From contig NZ_CP006271.1 in assembly GCF_000737595.1 (NCBI RefSeq), positions 434,001-498,000 on the forward strand: 64,000 nt of DNA, read 5' to 3'. The position numbers and the translations under genes were made by a program. Positions 19,358-30,273 of this stretch are shown in pieces; the first letter of the stretch is position 1, and every line of letters starts with the position of its first letter. Below the pieces are notes generated by a model. That model was not told where the DNA came from and searched no databases. It was given only the letters and a program-made list of their open reading frames with translations. The DNA is from Synechococcus sp. KORDI-52. GTDB lineage: Bacteria; Cyanobacteriota; Cyanobacteriia; PCC-6307; Cyanobiaceae.

Positions 19358-20776
19358 TCATCCCATGGGTTGGGTTCCGTTGAAACGCTGTAACCAGCGC
19401 TGAAGCTGTTCATCAACACGCTCAAATCCTGTCCCCCCTTCACTGCGACGGGCAGCCACAACGGCGCGGGGAGCCAGGGCATCATGCAGATCCGCCTCAA
19501 AGGCCGGATGGAGTTCCTTCCAGGCACTCAGATCAAGGTCCCGCAACAGACAACCCTGCTCAAGGGAGCGACGGACGACGGCCCCCACCAATTGATAAGC
19601 CTCACGAAATGGAACGCCACGAGACACCAGATAGTCGGCCACATCCGTTGCATTGGAGAAGTCCTGCTCCACCGCTTCATTGAGGCGCTCCACTCTGAAA
19701 TCAAGGCCTTCCTCAAACAAAATCGCCATCGCCTCAACACAATCACGCGTTGTACGGAAGGCATCAAACAGCGCCTCCTTGTCTTCCTGAAAATCCTTGT
19801 TGTAAGCCAGCGGAAGACCCTTGATCATGGTCAGCAAGCCTTGAAGATGTCCAAAGACCCGCCCGGTCTTTCCCCGAACAAGCTCGGGCACATCGGGATT
19901 CTTCTTCTGAGGCATCAGGCTGCTGCCCGTGGCACAGCGGTCGCTGAGACGCACAAACCCAAATTCCTCGGACGCCCAGGCGATCACCTCTTCTGCAAGA
20001 CGGCTGAGGTGCACCATCACCAGGGACGCGGCAGCGGAGAACTCAACGCAGAAATCACGATCGCTGACCGCATCGAGGCTGTTGGCGTAAACCGCTGAGA
20101 AACCCAGCTCCTTCGCGGTGTGCTGGCGATCAATCGGTACAGGTGTGCCCGCCAGGGCAGCAGCGCCGAGCGGGGAGATGTTCACGCGTTTCCGCACATC
20201 CTGAAGACGCTCCCGGTCGCGCTCCAGCATCTCGACATAGGCGAGGAGGTGATGGGCGAGACAGAGCGGTTGGGCCCGCTGCAGGTGGGTGTACCCAGGA
20301 ATCATGGTGCGGCGATGGCGATCGGCCTGGGTCAGCAGCGCCCCCTGCAACCGCTGCAGATCGTGATCCAGGCCATCAAGCCGCCGCCGCAGCCAGAGGC
20401 GTAGGTCAGTCCCAACCTGATCATTACGGCTACGTCCGGTGTGGAGCTTCTTGCCGACGGGACCGAGCAAGGCAATCAGCCGGCGTTCCACGGCGAAATG
20501 AACATCCTCATCGGCCAAACCTGGCTCGAAACTGCCGGATGCCGCCTCAGCACGAATCGTCTCCAGGCCCTCCACCAACTGCTCAGCCTCCGCCTCCGTG
20601 ATCACTCCCACGCTGGCGAGCATCCGGGCATGGGCGATCGACCCATCGAGATCCTCCTGAAGAAGGGTCAAGTCAAAACCGATGGAAGCGTTGAACTCCT
20701 CGATGAAGGGATGCAGACCCTGCTCAAAACGATCGCTCCAGGTGCCTGCAGCACCACCGGTCACCCCAGCAGCCAT
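19358..20776 (-). CDS. argH: Argininosuccinate lyase
   Basis: ArgH cleaves argininosuccinate to arginine and fumarate. The 472-residue protein belongs to the fumarase/aspartase superfamily and shows the signature [12 protein letters not shown], the [10 protein letters not shown] motif and the [10 protein letters not shown] motif with catalytic residues. I chose the ATG at 20776 (MAAGVTGG...), because the 18 residues read upstream from 20830 run into the preceding gene's end and are not family-like. argG, the previous step of the pathway, is 39 kb away at the right end. Confidence 0.96.
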   Translation of the reverse strand: MAAGVTGGAAGTWSDRFEQGLHPFIEEFNASIGFDLTLLQEDLDGSIAHARMLASVGVITEAEAEQLVEGLETIRAEAASGSFEPGLADEDVHFAVERRLIALLGPVGKKLHTGRSRNDQVGTDLRLWLRRRLDGLDHDLQRLQGALLTQADRHRRTMIPGYTHLQRAQPLCLAHHLLAYVEMLERDRERLQDVRKRVNISPLGAAALAGTPVPIDRQHTAKELGFSAVYANSLDAVSDRDFCVEFSAAASLVMVHLSRLAEEVIAWASEEFGFVRLSDRCATGSSLMPQKKNPDVPELVRGKTGRVFGHLQGLLTMIKGLPLAYNKDFQEDKEALFDAFRTTRDCVEAMAILFEEGLDFRVERLNEAVEQDFSNATDVADYLVSRGVPFREAYQLVGAVVRRSLEQGCLLRDLDLSAWKELHPAFEADLHDALAPRAVVAARRSEGGTGFERVDEQLQRWLQRFNGTQPMG

Positions 20777-20804
20777 CAATTCATCCGTCGATTTCCTCAG
20801 CTTG

Positions 20805-22220
20805 TCAGGCGGTTGACCGTCCCTGCACACTCGGCAACGTGACCGCTTCTGGAACTTTCAGCACCACAAGGGACGCATCGTCCTCCAGCTGACGATCCGG
20901 ACCCACAAACCGATCCAAACGTTCAAACAGGCTTTCAAGAATTCCCTGCGCCCCCTGACCACTGCGACATACCGTTTCAAGGGCACGAATCAGCCGTGCC
21001 TCATCGAAACGGTCGCCGGTGATCCCGGGTGCCTCGGTCACGCCATCCGTGTAATAGAGCAACACATCTCCGGGTTCAAGACGAACCTCGCCAAGGGCAA
21101 ACTCAGCCTCAGGTTGGAGACCGATCAGAAGCCCGGCGGCATCGAGCCGCATAACCACCCGACGTTCGGCACGCCAAAGTAGGGGCGGGTTATGGGCCGC
21201 GTTGGCATAGCGCAGCCGCAGCGTGCGTGGATCCAGATCGGAATAAAACAGCGTCACAAACCGGTGGGACTGCGCGAGGTCCTCCTGAGCCAGCTGGTTG
21301 AGGTCATGAAGAATTCGGTCAGGTGGCAGCCCGCTGAGAACCTCCGCGCGCAGCATCCCTCTCAGCATCGTCATCAGCAGACCGGCGGGAACGCCTTTGC
21401 CCATGACATCCCCCATCACCAACGCCCAGCGACCACGCTCACGGCGTCGGCCAATCAGTTCCGGACGGGTGGGAATGAAGTCGTAGTAGTCACCGCCCAC
21501 CTGAAAGGCGGGCCGGCACCGCGCGGCCAGCTCGACGCCTTCGATCACCGGGCAGCGATCCGGCAACAACTGGGCCTGAATTTCCGCGCCGATGCTGAGT
21601 TGACGGTCGACCCGCTCATGACGGCGTGCATCCTGCAGCATCTGATCGTTTTCGATCGCGACACCAGCCAGATCCGCCACCAACTGGACATGCCGACGAT
21701 GCACCTCAGTCCAGGCGACCGAACCGTTGCGGGCATAGACATAAAGACGACCCCGCGACCGACCGCGGGCCGTCACAGACGTGGACAACAGAGCCACTTT
21801 GGGAAGGCAGCGTTGAACCAGACGATCAAGCGCCAACAGCTGCTGGTCGTCGCTACCAAAACCTGCAGCAGAGCCGGGTTCAAAGGCGGCTAAACGCCGC
21901 AGCACCTCCTGGGACGGATCAACCGGACTCCCCTGCAGCTGGTCACGCCAGAGGCGACCATCCACCTGAAACGGAACCAGCAAAGCGCCCTCAACCGCCA
22001 CCAGACGCGCGGCCACGACAGGCACAAGCTCGAGAAAGCGCTGGAGGTTCGTGAAGCTGCGGAGGGCAAACCCCAGGGAGACCAGCAAATCCTGGTTGCG
22101 ACGCTGTTCGCTGCTGAGGCTGTCAAACAGCTGACGCAGTGAGGCCATCGCCTGTGGCGAGGGAGCCCCAATCCGCGGCTGAGGGCTGGGGTGACGTCCG
22201 GGCGGCTTGCTGCTCAACAT
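20805..22220 (-). CDS. GAF-SpoIIE/RsbU-type PP2C serine phosphatase
   Basis: The 471-residue protein has a GAF-like sensor region (about 40-195) and a C-terminal SpoIIE/RsbU-type PP2C phosphatase (about 220-460). The phosphatase part shows the metal-binding [17 protein letters not shown] and YYTDGVTEA motifs. Such proteins usually dephosphorylate an anti-anti-sigma factor in partner-switching control of stress responses. No anti-sigma or STAS gene sits beside it here, so its target is unknown. It lies 28 bases upstream of argH on the same strand. Confidence 0.88.
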   Translation of the reverse strand: MLSSKPPGRHPSPQPRIGAPSPQAMASLRQLFDSLSSEQRRNQDLLVSLGFALRSFTNLQRFLELVPVVAARLVAVEGALLVPFQVDGRLWRDQLQGSPVDPSQEVLRRLAAFEPGSAAGFGSDDQQLLALDRLVQRCLPKVALLSTSVTARGRSRGRLYVYARNGSVAWTEVHRRHVQLVADLAGVAIENDQMLQDARRHERVDRQLSIGAEIQAQLLPDRCPVIEGVELAARCRPAFQVGGDYYDFIPTRPELIGRRRERGRWALVMGDVMGKGVPAGLLMTMLRGMLRAEVLSGLPPDRILHDLNQLAQEDLAQSHRFVTLFYSDLDPRTLRLRYANAAHNPPLLWRAERRVVMRLDAAGLLIGLQPEAEFALGEVRLEPGDVLLYYTDGVTEAPGITGDRFDEARLIRALETVCRSGQGAQGILESLFERLDRFVGPDRQLEDDASLVVLKVPEAVTLPSVQGRSTA

Positions 22221-22252
22221 CGCACCGCCAGGATTCGAAAGTTAGCAACGCT

Positions 22253-23785
22253 TCAGCGTCCAGCCAGCAGAGCCTCAACGAATTCAAAACTGTTGAAGGG
22301 GCGCAGATCACGGATGCCTTCACCAGCACCGATGAAACGAATCGGCAATCCGGCCTCGGATGACACCGCCAGGGCGACGCCACCACGGGCTGTGCCGTCG
22401 AGTTTGGTGATCACGACACCGGTAAGGCCGGCCGCCTGGGCAAAGGCCATGGCCTGGCGAAGCCCGTTCTGACCCTGGCTTGCATCCAGAACCAGCAGCG
22501 ATTCGACCTTCGCCTCCGGCGCCAAGCGATCGATGATCTTCCTGACTTTCTGGAGTTCTTCCATCAGGTTGTGCTTGGTCTGCAACCGTCCAGCGGTGTC
22601 CACCAGCAGCAGATCAGACTTGCGCGAGCGCGCGGCACCAATGGCGTCGAAAACAACGGCAGCGGGATCGGCATTGCTGCTGGGATTGGACACCACTGGA
22701 ACATCACTGCGCTCTCCCCAGACCTCAACCTGCTGAACAGCTGCAGCCCGGAAGGTATCTGCTGCCGCAATCAGCGCCGAGTAGCCACTGCGCACAGCCA
22801 AGTTGGCAAGTTTGCCAAGGGTGGTGGTCTTACCAACTCCATTCACCCCCACCATCAACCAGATGTTGAGCCGATCCCGCTCCGGCGCCAGGAGAGGAAC
22901 ACCACTGGCCTGGATCGGGGCATCCAGCAGGCCACGCAATTGTTCCTTGAGGAAGCGAATCCCTTCCGCAGGGTCAACCACCTCCTGGTTCATCCTCTGC
23001 CGCAAGGCATCTAGCACCTGATCAGTGGCCTGGACGCCAGCGTCAGCCCTCAGCAACAAAGTTTCGAGTTCATCAAGAACCTCGGGCGTCAGCGGGTCAT
23101 CCCCAAGGTTCTCGAGAAGACCGGTGACGAAGCCCTGACGGGTCTTTTCAAGGCCGCGACGAAGCCGGCCCAACCAATCGATTTCTTCGAGGGAAATCTG
23201 ATCGGCACGACGCCCCTGTGCCGCAAGAACCTCGGCGGACCAGGTGAAATCCTGATCAAAGTCACCGAGCTGCGGCTCGTCCGAATCGACGGCTGGCGCA
23301 GGGGTGGGAGCCGGCGTGGGTGCAGGGGGAGCCTCACGAGCCCTGTCATCGAGATCCTGCTGACGCTGCTGGCGCTGTGCTGCGGCCTGCTCCAGCAAGG
23401 AGAGCCCTGTGGCTGGTTCCGGGGACGGCGTCGGTGGCTGCGTCGGTAGCGGGGACGGCGTCGGTGTGGCTGCCGGTGCTGGTATGGCTGCCGGAGATGG
23501 TTCCGGACTGGGAGCAGGGGTGGGCGCGGGGGGCGCTTCGGCAACAGAGGCCGCGGCCTGTTGTTGAGCCTTCAGCCGGGCATAGGCCTCACGAGCCCAA
23601 ACCAGAGCTTCATCCTCTTCCTCACTGGCTGCAGAAGCTGGAGTCGGCTCCGGCGATGGTGAAACGGGAACATCAGTCCCACCAGCCGTCGGTTCCGGCG
23701 TCGGTTCCGGTGGGGGCGCAGGGGAGAGAGTCGGCTCCGGTTTCGGAGACTCCTCGGCCTGTCGTTGAAACCAGTTGAACACCAT
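22253..23785 (-). CDS. ftsY: Signal recognition particle receptor FtsY
   Basis: FtsY is the membrane-associated GTPase that docks ribosome-SRP complexes. The 510-residue protein has a long N-terminal region (about 10-190) of Pro-Glu-Pro-Thr and Pro-Ala-Pro repeats, then the NG domain with GVNGVGKTTTLGKLA (G1), DTAGRLQ (G3), TKLDGTARGG (G4) and a C-terminal amphipathic helix. The N-terminal A domain is acidic and variable in the family, but this one is unusually proline-rich. Its ATG touches the end of nusB (1-base overlap), indicating a nusB-ftsY operon. Confidence 0.95.
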   Translation of the reverse strand: MVFNWFQRQAEESPKPEPTLSPAPPPEPTPEPTAGGTDVPVSPSPEPTPASAASEEEDEALVWAREAYARLKAQQQAAASVAEAPPAPTPAPSPEPSPAAIPAPAATPTPSPLPTQPPTPSPEPATGLSLLEQAAAQRQQRQQDLDDRAREAPPAPTPAPTPAPAVDSDEPQLGDFDQDFTWSAEVLAAQGRRADQISLEEIDWLGRLRRGLEKTRQGFVTGLLENLGDDPLTPEVLDELETLLLRADAGVQATDQVLDALRQRMNQEVVDPAEGIRFLKEQLRGLLDAPIQASGVPLLAPERDRLNIWLMVGVNGVGKTTTLGKLANLAVRSGYSALIAAADTFRAAAVQQVEVWGERSDVPVVSNPSSNADPAAVVFDAIGAARSRKSDLLLVDTAGRLQTKHNLMEELQKVRKIIDRLAPEAKVESLLVLDASQGQNGLRQAMAFAQAAGLTGVVITKLDGTARGGVALAVSSEAGLPIRFIGAGEGIRDLRPFNSFEFVEALLAGR

Positions 23786-24420
23786 CAGGCCGATGTCTTG
23801 GATTGAGCGGTGTGGAAGCGACGTAACACGCCGTTGATCATCCTGCGTCCCTGCTCATCGCTATAACGATGAGCCAGTTCAACCGCCTCGTTGAACGCCA
23901 CAGGCGCTGGTGTTCGCAGGCTTTCAAGGTCCACCACAGCCAATCGGAGGATGTCGCGGTCGATGCGCGGAAGTCGAGTCAGTCTCCAACCCTCCATCAC
24001 CTGATCCAGCCGCGTGTCGATCCCCTCGCGCTGGGTGATCACCTTCTGAACCCTCTCCATGGCACCACGGCGGATCTGTTCTTGATCCCCGAGCAACAAC
24101 AGACGAGGCAGCTCAAGGCTTGCGGACAATCCGTTCAGCACCTGTTCAGCGGACGTCAAGGACGAACGCAGGTGGGTGCGAACGGTGTCGTGGGTTGCTG
24201 TATCGCCCTGCTGCAATTCACTGTCCAACAAGGACTGCTGCGCCTGCTCAAGCTCTGCAGCACTGGCATCAAGTGATTCACGCCAGTGTTGGGTGAGGGT
24301 GTCGAGGGCCTGATCAAGGATGGAATCAAGAGCCAGATCAGTCACTGGGACTGACTTCTGTTCCGGCACCTGACCGAGCACCAGCAGAGCCAGCTCGCGT
24401 GAAAGGGATCGTGTCGCCAT
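23785..24420 (-). CDS. nusB: Transcription antitermination factor NusB
   Basis: NusB with NusE/S10 binds boxA RNA and supports antitermination of rRNA operons. The 211-residue all-helical protein starts SRELALLVLGQV and ends with DRDILRLAVVDLESL, FNEAVELAHRYSDE and the closing FINGVL-like motif (MINGVLRR), as in the family. It carries an insertion in the first half (about 45-100), so it is longer than the usual 140-160 residues; this is common in cyanobacteria. It has three bases between its start and the preceding DUF502 gene. Confidence 0.92.
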   Translation of the reverse strand: MATRSLSRELALLVLGQVPEQKSVPVTDLALDSILDQALDTLTQHWRESLDASAAELEQAQQSLLDSELQQGDTATHDTVRTHLRSSLTSAEQVLNGLSASLELPRLLLLGDQEQIRRGAMERVQKVITQREGIDTRLDQVMEGWRLTRLPRIDRDILRLAVVDLESLRTPAPVAFNEAVELAHRYSDEQGRRMINGVLRRFHTAQSKTSA

Positions 24421-24423
24421 GAC

Positions 24424-25158
24424 TCAGCTCGAAGGAGATGCAGAAGCCCGCAACTGGGCCATGAGGCTTGAAAAACTTCGATTCACGGGTGCTTCCCGAT
24501 CATCGGGGTTGACGATGCCAGCCGAAATAATGGTTCGGAAGGCTTCTTCAACACTGATCTCAAGCTCCCGGACGGAGCGCGCAGGAACAAGGGTGTACCA
24601 ACCGGTGGTTGGATTCGGAGCAGTGGGAATGAACACACTCAACAAGGGCTCCTTCAGATCGGACTGAAGGGACGGACCGACCTCACCGGTCACAAAACCG
24701 ACGCTGAACAATCCTTCCCGGGGGTACTCAACAAGAACAACGCGACGGAACCGGGTGGAGTTATCGCGGAAGAAGGTCTCAAGCAGCTGTTTGAGTGTCT
24801 TGTAAACCGATCCAGCCAGAGGGATCCTGCTCAGGGTTCCTTCCCCGAATTCCAACAGCCAGCGGCCCACAATGTTTCTGGCCATCAGCCCGATCAGGAG
24901 GATGCCCATCAGAGGCACCGTGAGACCGAGGGCAAGATTGATCAGGTCCTGAAGAAGCGGATTCAGGGTGATGAAGGGATTGAACTGCTTCGGGATCGAC
25001 GTCAGAAACGCCAGAACAAAGCGACTGACAATCGTTGACAACCAAATTGTGGTAGCCAGTGGGATGACCACCAGCAACCCAGCAATCAGGTCATTCTTCA
25101 GATCCTGCCGAAGCCTTGCGGACAAAGGAAGATCAGGTTTGGGATTGGACTGGACCAA
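24424..25158 (-). CDS. DUF502 family membrane protein
   Basis: A 244-residue membrane protein of the DUF502 family, recognised by the start of its hydrophobic region (LIAGLLVVIPLATTIWL) and the conserved IPLAGSVYKTLKQL segment. Two transmembrane helices are seen at about 25-50 and 75-100, followed by a soluble C-terminal domain. The function is unknown; plant relatives (COV1-like) act in membrane trafficking. The start is TTG at 25158. It is probably cotranscribed with nusB and ftsY. Confidence 0.82.
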   Translation of the reverse strand: MVQSNPKPDLPLSARLRQDLKNDLIAGLLVVIPLATTIWLSTIVSRFVLAFLTSIPKQFNPFITLNPLLQDLINLALGLTVPLMGILLIGLMARNIVGRWLLEFGEGTLSRIPLAGSVYKTLKQLLETFFRDNSTRFRRVVLVEYPREGLFSVGFVTGEVGPSLQSDLKEPLLSVFIPTAPNPTTGWYTLVPARSVRELEISVEEAFRTIISAGIVNPDDREAPVNRSFSSLMAQLRASASPSS

Positions 25159-25208
25159 GGAGCTACTGCGCCCAGCTTTGGTTGAGGTTTGACCAACCTA
25201 ACCAGCGG

Positions 25209-25856
25209 TCAGAGCACTGCCGTGAAAGCAAGCAGGACAAAAGCAACAGCAAGCACCACGGCAGTGATGGTTCCTCCGATGAACCGCTGCTGGGATTCAC
25301 GGGCCTGACCGGCCTCAACGGTCTTGAGCTGGGCCTCCATCTGAGCGATCTGATCGTCCACCATCCTTTCGGCAGCGCGCAGCTTGTCTTCATCCGTGGC
25401 ATCCGCAGCCAGTTGACCGGCCTGGGCCAGCTGCTCGCCGAGGGAGCTCACCTGCGCTTCATCAGCGCGGAAGGCTCGAGCATCCTTCAGAGCTTCTCGG
25501 CCCTGTTCAAGATTGCGCAGACGGGCAGCATCACCCGCACCCCCATCCATGGACATGGGCACGGCAACCACCATGCCAAGGGCCAACACGGATGAAAGAA
25601 CAGCGATCAGCAGACGCAGAGGACTGCGCTGCTGCTGAGGGTGATCCAACCGTGACCCAATCAGGCATATCAGCAAGCCGGCAAAACCCAGAGGCGCCAG
25701 AGCCACCAGAGGGCCGGTGACCTGCGGGCGGGATGCATCAGCAGTCCAGTCAACGCCGACAAGAACCGCCACCATCTGCAGCACCAGAACCACAACAAGG
25801 GTCAAACCGAGCCACCGCAGCAGAGGTGCGAGTCGTCCTGTCTCGGTGCCAGTCAC
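25209..25856 (-). CDS. HpsJ-like membrane protein with coiled coil
   Basis: A 215-residue protein with three N-terminal transmembrane helices (about 12-33, 45-65, 80-100), a charged helical/coiled-coil stretch (110-190) and a last transmembrane helix (193-214). This layout resembles the cyanobacterial HpsJ family, named from hormogonium polysaccharide and motility loci. A role in exopolysaccharide or motility is inference. The start is GTG at 25856. It is 36 bases from the divergent queG. Confidence 0.65.
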   Translation of the reverse strand: MTGTETGRLAPLLRWLGLTLVVVLVLQMVAVLVGVDWTADASRPQVTGPLVALAPLGFAGLLICLIGSRLDHPQQQRSPLRLLIAVLSSVLALGMVVAVPMSMDGGAGDAARLRNLEQGREALKDARAFRADEAQVSSLGEQLAQAGQLAADATDEDKLRAAERMVDDQIAQMEAQLKTVEAGQARESQQRFIGGTITAVVLAVAFVLLAFTAVL

Positions 25857-25892
25857 GAAGAAGATGCTGAACAGCGCCCAAGATTAGGGTCA

Positions 25893-26858
25893 ATGCAAGG
25901 GCACGTCACCGACCAACAGACGCAACTGAGTCAGGCTCTGAAGCGGCGCGCCGCTGAGGAAGGCTTCAATCCCGTTGGCATTGCCAGAATCCCCGGGAGC
26001 CCACGGCTGAAGCTGCGCACCGAAGCCCTGCAGCGCTGGTTGGACCATGGACATCAGGCCGACATGGCCTGGATGGCAGCACCCCGACGTCAAGATCCCA
26101 GGCTTCTTTTGGACGGGGCCAAGAGCCTTCTCGCCGTTGGCCTCAACTATTACGTTGACGACCAACCCTCCCCTGGCTCCCTCAAGGTCGCCCGCTACGG
26201 CTGGGGACGGGACTACCACCGGGTTGTGGACCAACGGCTCCGACGGATCGGTCGCTGGCTGTCGAAACATCGACCCGACTGTGGCTGGCGCGCCTGTGTT
26301 GATGCCACACCGCTGCTCGACAAGGCATGGGCTGAAGAGGCAGGGCTGGGCTGGATCGGCAAGAACAGCAATCTGATTCACGCCGAACGGGGCTCGTGGA
26401 TGGTGATCGGCCACCTACTAACCACGGAACCCTTGGACGCCGACCCGCCAGCACGAAGCCTCTGCGGACGCTGCACAGCCTGCATCGATGCCTGCCCCAC
26501 GGATGCGATCCAGGAGCCTTTTGTAGTGGATGCACGGCAGTGTCTTGCTTTTCACACCATCGAAAACAGAGCCAAAGACCTACCGGAACACATCCGCACC
26601 GCCCTTGGGCCCTGGGTGGCGGGGTGTGACATCTGCCAGGACGTTTGTCCCTGGAACCATCGGACCTTGCCTCAGAGCAGCGATCCGGAAATGCAGCCAC
26701 GCCCTTGGCTGCTGAATCTGCAGCATGAGGACATTCAGCGCTGGGATGACAGCGTCTGGGACCAGAAACTGCGTGGATCGGCCCTCAGACGAGTCAAACC
26801 GTGGATGTGGCGACGCAACGCCGCTGCGGCACAACCGGATCCCACACCTACGCTTTAG
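25893..26858 (+). CDS. queG: Epoxyqueuosine reductase
   Basis: QueG reduces epoxyqueuosine to queuosine in tRNA, using cobalamin and two [4Fe-4S] clusters. The 321-residue protein has the N-terminal B12-binding region (including the YGWGRDYH stretch and a VDATPLLDKAWAE motif) and two ferredoxin-like Cys motifs, CGRCTACIDACP and CDICQDVCP. Its length is slightly short because it lacks the C-terminal HEAT-like repeat found in some homologues. Note that it requires a cobalamin, which in Synechococcus is usually pseudocobalamin. Confidence 0.94.
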   Translation: MQGHVTDQQTQLSQALKRRAAEEGFNPVGIARIPGSPRLKLRTEALQRWLDHGHQADMAWMAAPRRQDPRLLLDGAKSLLAVGLNYYVDDQPSPGSLKVARYGWGRDYHRVVDQRLRRIGRWLSKHRPDCGWRACVDATPLLDKAWAEEAGLGWIGKNSNLIHAERGSWMVIGHLLTTEPLDADPPARSLCGRCTACIDACPTDAIQEPFVVDARQCLAFHTIENRAKDLPEHIRTALGPWVAGCDICQDVCPWNHRTLPQSSDPEMQPRPWLLNLQHEDIQRWDDSVWDQKLRGSALRRVKPWMWRRNAAAAQPDPTPTL

Positions 26859-26877
26859 CGACTCCACGATCGCTCCA

Positions 26878-27759
26878 GTGCTGCGTCGAATCCGCTTCCG
26901 TCGAACGCTGGCGGCTGCACTCCTGGTCGTTGGGGGTTGGGTTGGAGCCCCGGCTGCGAACGCACTGATCCCGTACGTCTACCTTCCCACCGAGGAGGAA
27001 CTGAAAGGCTCATCCATCGGCATCGGACGGACGGCTGCGCAGTTGCTGCAGTTGGGACAGTCCAAGGATGCAGAACGCCTCGCAGCTCTGGCGGTTCGAC
27101 TCAATCCAAATGACGAAAGGTTCTGGTCGATCCTGGCGGAGGCACAACTCCGCAACAACGACCTCGACAATGCGAGCCGATCTCTGGCCCGCGCCAAGAA
27201 GCTGAATCCGGAAAAAGCCGGCCTCTGGTTTGCCGAAGCTGCCATCGCCCTGCGAGGGGAACGCCCCGAGGACGCCGTACCGCTGATTGCCCGCGGACTC
27301 CAATTGGATCCGAACAACGCTGCGGCCTATTTCGACCTCGGCAACGCCAGGATCATGCAGAACGAACTCCCGCTGGCCTTGGAGTCGTTCGAAAAAGCCA
27401 CCGCTCTGAAACCGGAGTTCTGGGAAGCCCTGAACAACCAAGCTTTGGTGCTGTACGAAATGGGCCAGCGTCAAGAAGCGGTGCGACGCTGGCGCCGGGT
27501 GTTGAAGCTGGAGGCCAACGCCGAACCGATGCTGGCCCTGGCCGCAGCCCTGCATCAACGGGGTGAACAGACCGAAGCGATCCAGCTGGCATCCACGGCA
27601 TTGGCCAAAAACCCCAACTACGTCTTGCCGTTGCACCAAGCGGAACAGCTTTGGGGTGTTCGCATCCGTAAGGCAACGGCACAATTGCTGAGCGAGCCGG
27701 AACTCACGAACAGCGTGGAACGCGCCCAAGCCAACGCAACGTGGAAGAAAAGCCAGTGA
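26878..27759 (+). CDS. Secreted or membrane-anchored TPR protein
   Basis: The protein has about 293 residues from a GTG at 26878, beginning with an Arg-rich start and a signal-like hydrophobic segment that ends near AANA (about residues 10-33). At least five tetratricopeptide repeats follow (about 60-250), recognisable by ALNPNDERFW-, LDPNNAAAYFDLGNA- and LKPEFWEALNN-like units. An upstream in-frame ATG at 26725 lies inside queG and is unlikely. TPR arrays mediate protein contacts; the partner is unknown. It lies just upstream of the topoisomerase gene with a 45-base gap. Confidence 0.85.
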   Translation: MLRRIRFRRTLAAALLVVGGWVGAPAANALIPYVYLPTEEELKGSSIGIGRTAAQLLQLGQSKDAERLAALAVRLNPNDERFWSILAEAQLRNNDLDNASRSLARAKKLNPEKAGLWFAEAAIALRGERPEDAVPLIARGLQLDPNNAAAYFDLGNARIMQNELPLALESFEKATALKPEFWEALNNQALVLYEMGQRQEAVRRWRRVLKLEANAEPMLALAAALHQRGEQTEAIQLASTALAKNPNYVLPLHQAEQLWGVRIRKATAQLLSEPELTNSVERAQANATWKKSQ

Positions 27760-27804
27760 TCATCTGTAGGCTGAGCGACCTACGGTCAGAAAGCGACAGA
27801 CCGA

Positions 27805-30273
27805 ATGGCTGAGGAGCGCGTTCAACCGATCGCCCTGCATCAGGAGATGCAGCGCTCCTACCTCGAATACGCGATGAGCGTGATCGTGGGTCGGGCGTTG
27901 CCCGATGCCCGCGATGGTCTCAAGCCCGTCCAACGGCGCATTCTCTACGCCATGCAGGAGCTGGGGCTCACCCCAGACCGTCCCTACAGGAAATGCGCAA
28001 GAGTCGTTGGTGACGTTCTCGGTAAATACCACCCCCACGGTGATCAAGCCGTCTACGACGCCTTGGTGCGGCTTGTTCAGACCTTTTCCAGCCGTCACCC
28101 CCTGCTCGACGGCCACGGCAATTTCGGCTCGGTGGACGACGACCCACCAGCGGCCATGCGGTACACCGAAACCCGCCTGGCACCGATCTCCCACCAGGCG
28201 ATGCTTGAGGAAATCGGCGAAGACACGGTTAATTTTGCGCCGAACTTCGATGGGTCCCAACAGGAACCCACCGTTCTTCCAGCCCAGCTTCCCTTCCTGC
28301 TGCTGAACGGCTGCTCCGGCATCGCCGTTGGCATGGCCACCAGCATTCCTCCTCACAATCTGGGCGAGGTAGTGGATGGCTTAGTCGCTCTGATCCGGAA
28401 GCCGGAAATCAGCGACGACAAACTGCTGGACCTGATCCCGGGGCCCGACTTCCCCACAGGTGGTGAAGTGCTGATCAGCTCAGGACTCCGGGACACCTAC
28501 CTGCACGGCCGCGGCAGCATCCCGATGCGCGGGGTCGCCCACACCGAAGAGGTGCAACCGGGAAAGGGGCGCCACAAGCGCAATGCCGTGGTCATCACAG
28601 AGCTGCCCTACCAACTCAGCAAGGCCGGCTGGATTGAAAAACTGGCTGAATCCGTGAACGACGGAAAAATCGGCGGCATCGCCGACATCCGGGACGAAAG
28701 CGACCGCGAAGGCATGCGTGTTGTGGTCGAGCTGCGCCGCGATGCGGATCCGGACAAGGTGCTGAAGGATCTTCAACGTCGAACGGCGCTGCAAAGCAAC
28801 TTCGGAGCCATCCTGCTTGCCCTGGTGGATGGACAACCCCAGCAGCTGTCGCTGCGCCAACTGCTTCAGACCTTCCTCGATTTCAGGGAACTGACCCTGA
28901 TCCGGCGCACCAGTCATGCCCTACGCAAGACCGAAGACCGGCTTGAGGTAGTGGAAGGTCTGATCACGGCACTGAACAATCTGCAGGCCGTGATCGCCAT
29001 GATTCAGGAGGCCAACGACGCCGCCTCCGCGCGCGCCAGCCTGATGGTGCACCTCGACCTCAGCGAACGACAGGCCGATGCGGTATTGGCCATGCCCCTC
29101 CGGCGTCTGACCGGACTCGAGCAGGAAAGCCTGCGCCAGGAGCTGGATGACCTGCGGGCAGAACGGCAACGGCTCAAGTTGCTCCTGGACAACCGGGATC
29201 AGCTGCTGGACGCGATGGTGACGGAGCTCAAGGCGTTGAAAAAACGCTTCAGCACACCGCGGCGAACCCGCCTGGTGGAGGGCGGTGATGCCCTGATGGC
29301 CGAACGGGCAGCCAGCCAACGCCCGAACACGGAACTGTTGCGTCAGCAGGCTCTGGCTGCATTGCCCGGAGATGGTCGGGTGCTGATCCAGGCCGATGGA
29401 CAAGTGAAGATCGTGACCCCCCAGGTGCTGGGCAGGCTGCACCTCAATGATCCTTGCCCTATTGGTGACGCACCGTCGCCGGCACAGGTGATCCTGCCGA
29501 TCGAACCACCACCTCGACTGCTGGCGGTGAGTGCGGGGGGACGCATCGCCCAAGTGCGCTGGGAATTTGCCGGACAGCAACCCGGCCCGATAGACCGTTT
29601 CCTGCCCACCGGCCTCGACGGTGACCCCATCGTGTCGCTGCTGTCACTGCCCGACCAAAACATCGACGACCTGAGTCTTGGCTTGCTCAGCAGCGATGGT
29701 CGCTTCAAGCGGCTTCCCCTCAGCGACGTGGTGGACCTCTCCGGTCGTGCCACCAGCGTTCTTAAATTGAAAGAGGGCGTGGAGCTCAACTGTGCGGTGA
29801 TCTGCCGCGACCAAGGAACTCTGGTGCTGGTCAGCGACATTGGTCGCCTGCTGCGCCTGCGGGTCACCGAGGATTCACTGCCGTTGATGGGTCGATTGGC
29901 ACAGGGACCCATGACCATGCGATTGCTCCCCGGAGAACAGATCCTCGGAGCCATCTGCACAGAACAGACACCACTGATGCTGTTCAGCCAACAGGGATTG
30001 ATTGGGCGTATCGACTGTTCAGGCCTGCGCTACAACCAGCGGGGTGATCTCGGCAGCATGGCCGTGCAGGTTGATGCGGAATCCGATCGCCTCGTGGGCA
30101 TCAGCGCTGGACCAAGTCTTGTCGGTGTGCGCACCAGCAAAGACCGTCATGGACGCTTGGATCCGGAAGACATCAACATCTCCAAACCCGGAGACAAACT
30201 GATCGAGCAGACGTCTCTTCAGAACGGAGAAAGCATCGTTGAAGTGATCAACGCCATTCAACCGAACCCCTGA
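27805..30273 (+). CDS. Type IIA topoisomerase A subunit (gyrase/topo IV-like)
   Basis: The 822-residue protein has the DNA cleavage core with [26 protein letters not shown] and the catalytic tyrosine at about 120 in MRYTETRL. A six-bladed beta-pinwheel C-terminal domain follows. The canonical GyrA box (Q-R-R-G-G-K-G) is not visible in the C-terminal domain; the closest text is NQRGDLGSM. It could therefore be the second, ParC-like A subunit, while a true gyrA may lie elsewhere. Cyanobacterial annotations often call it gyrA or parC. It transcribes toward the origin. Confidence 0.88.
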   Translation: MAEERVQPIALHQEMQRSYLEYAMSVIVGRALPDARDGLKPVQRRILYAMQELGLTPDRPYRKCARVVGDVLGKYHPHGDQAVYDALVRLVQTFSSRHPLLDGHGNFGSVDDDPPAAMRYTETRLAPISHQAMLEEIGEDTVNFAPNFDGSQQEPTVLPAQLPFLLLNGCSGIAVGMATSIPPHNLGEVVDGLVALIRKPEISDDKLLDLIPGPDFPTGGEVLISSGLRDTYLHGRGSIPMRGVAHTEEVQPGKGRHKRNAVVITELPYQLSKAGWIEKLAESVNDGKIGGIADIRDESDREGMRVVVELRRDADPDKVLKDLQRRTALQSNFGAILLALVDGQPQQLSLRQLLQTFLDFRELTLIRRTSHALRKTEDRLEVVEGLITALNNLQAVIAMIQEANDAASARASLMVHLDLSERQADAVLAMPLRRLTGLEQESLRQELDDLRAERQRLKLLLDNRDQLLDAMVTELKALKKRFSTPRRTRLVEGGDALMAERAASQRPNTELLRQQALAALPGDGRVLIQADGQVKIVTPQVLGRLHLNDPCPIGDAPSPAQVILPIEPPPRLLAVSAGGRIAQVRWEFAGQQPGPIDRFLPTGLDGDPIVSLLSLPDQNIDDLSLGLLSSDGRFKRLPLSDVVDLSGRATSVLKLKEGVELNCAVICRDQGTLVLVSDIGRLLRLRVTEDSLPLMGRLAQGPMTMRLLPGEQILGAICTEQTPLMLFSQQGLIGRIDCSGLRYNQRGDLGSMAVQVDAESDRLVGISAGPSLVGVRTSKDRHGRLDPEDINISKPGDKLIEQTSLQNGESIVEVINAIQPNP

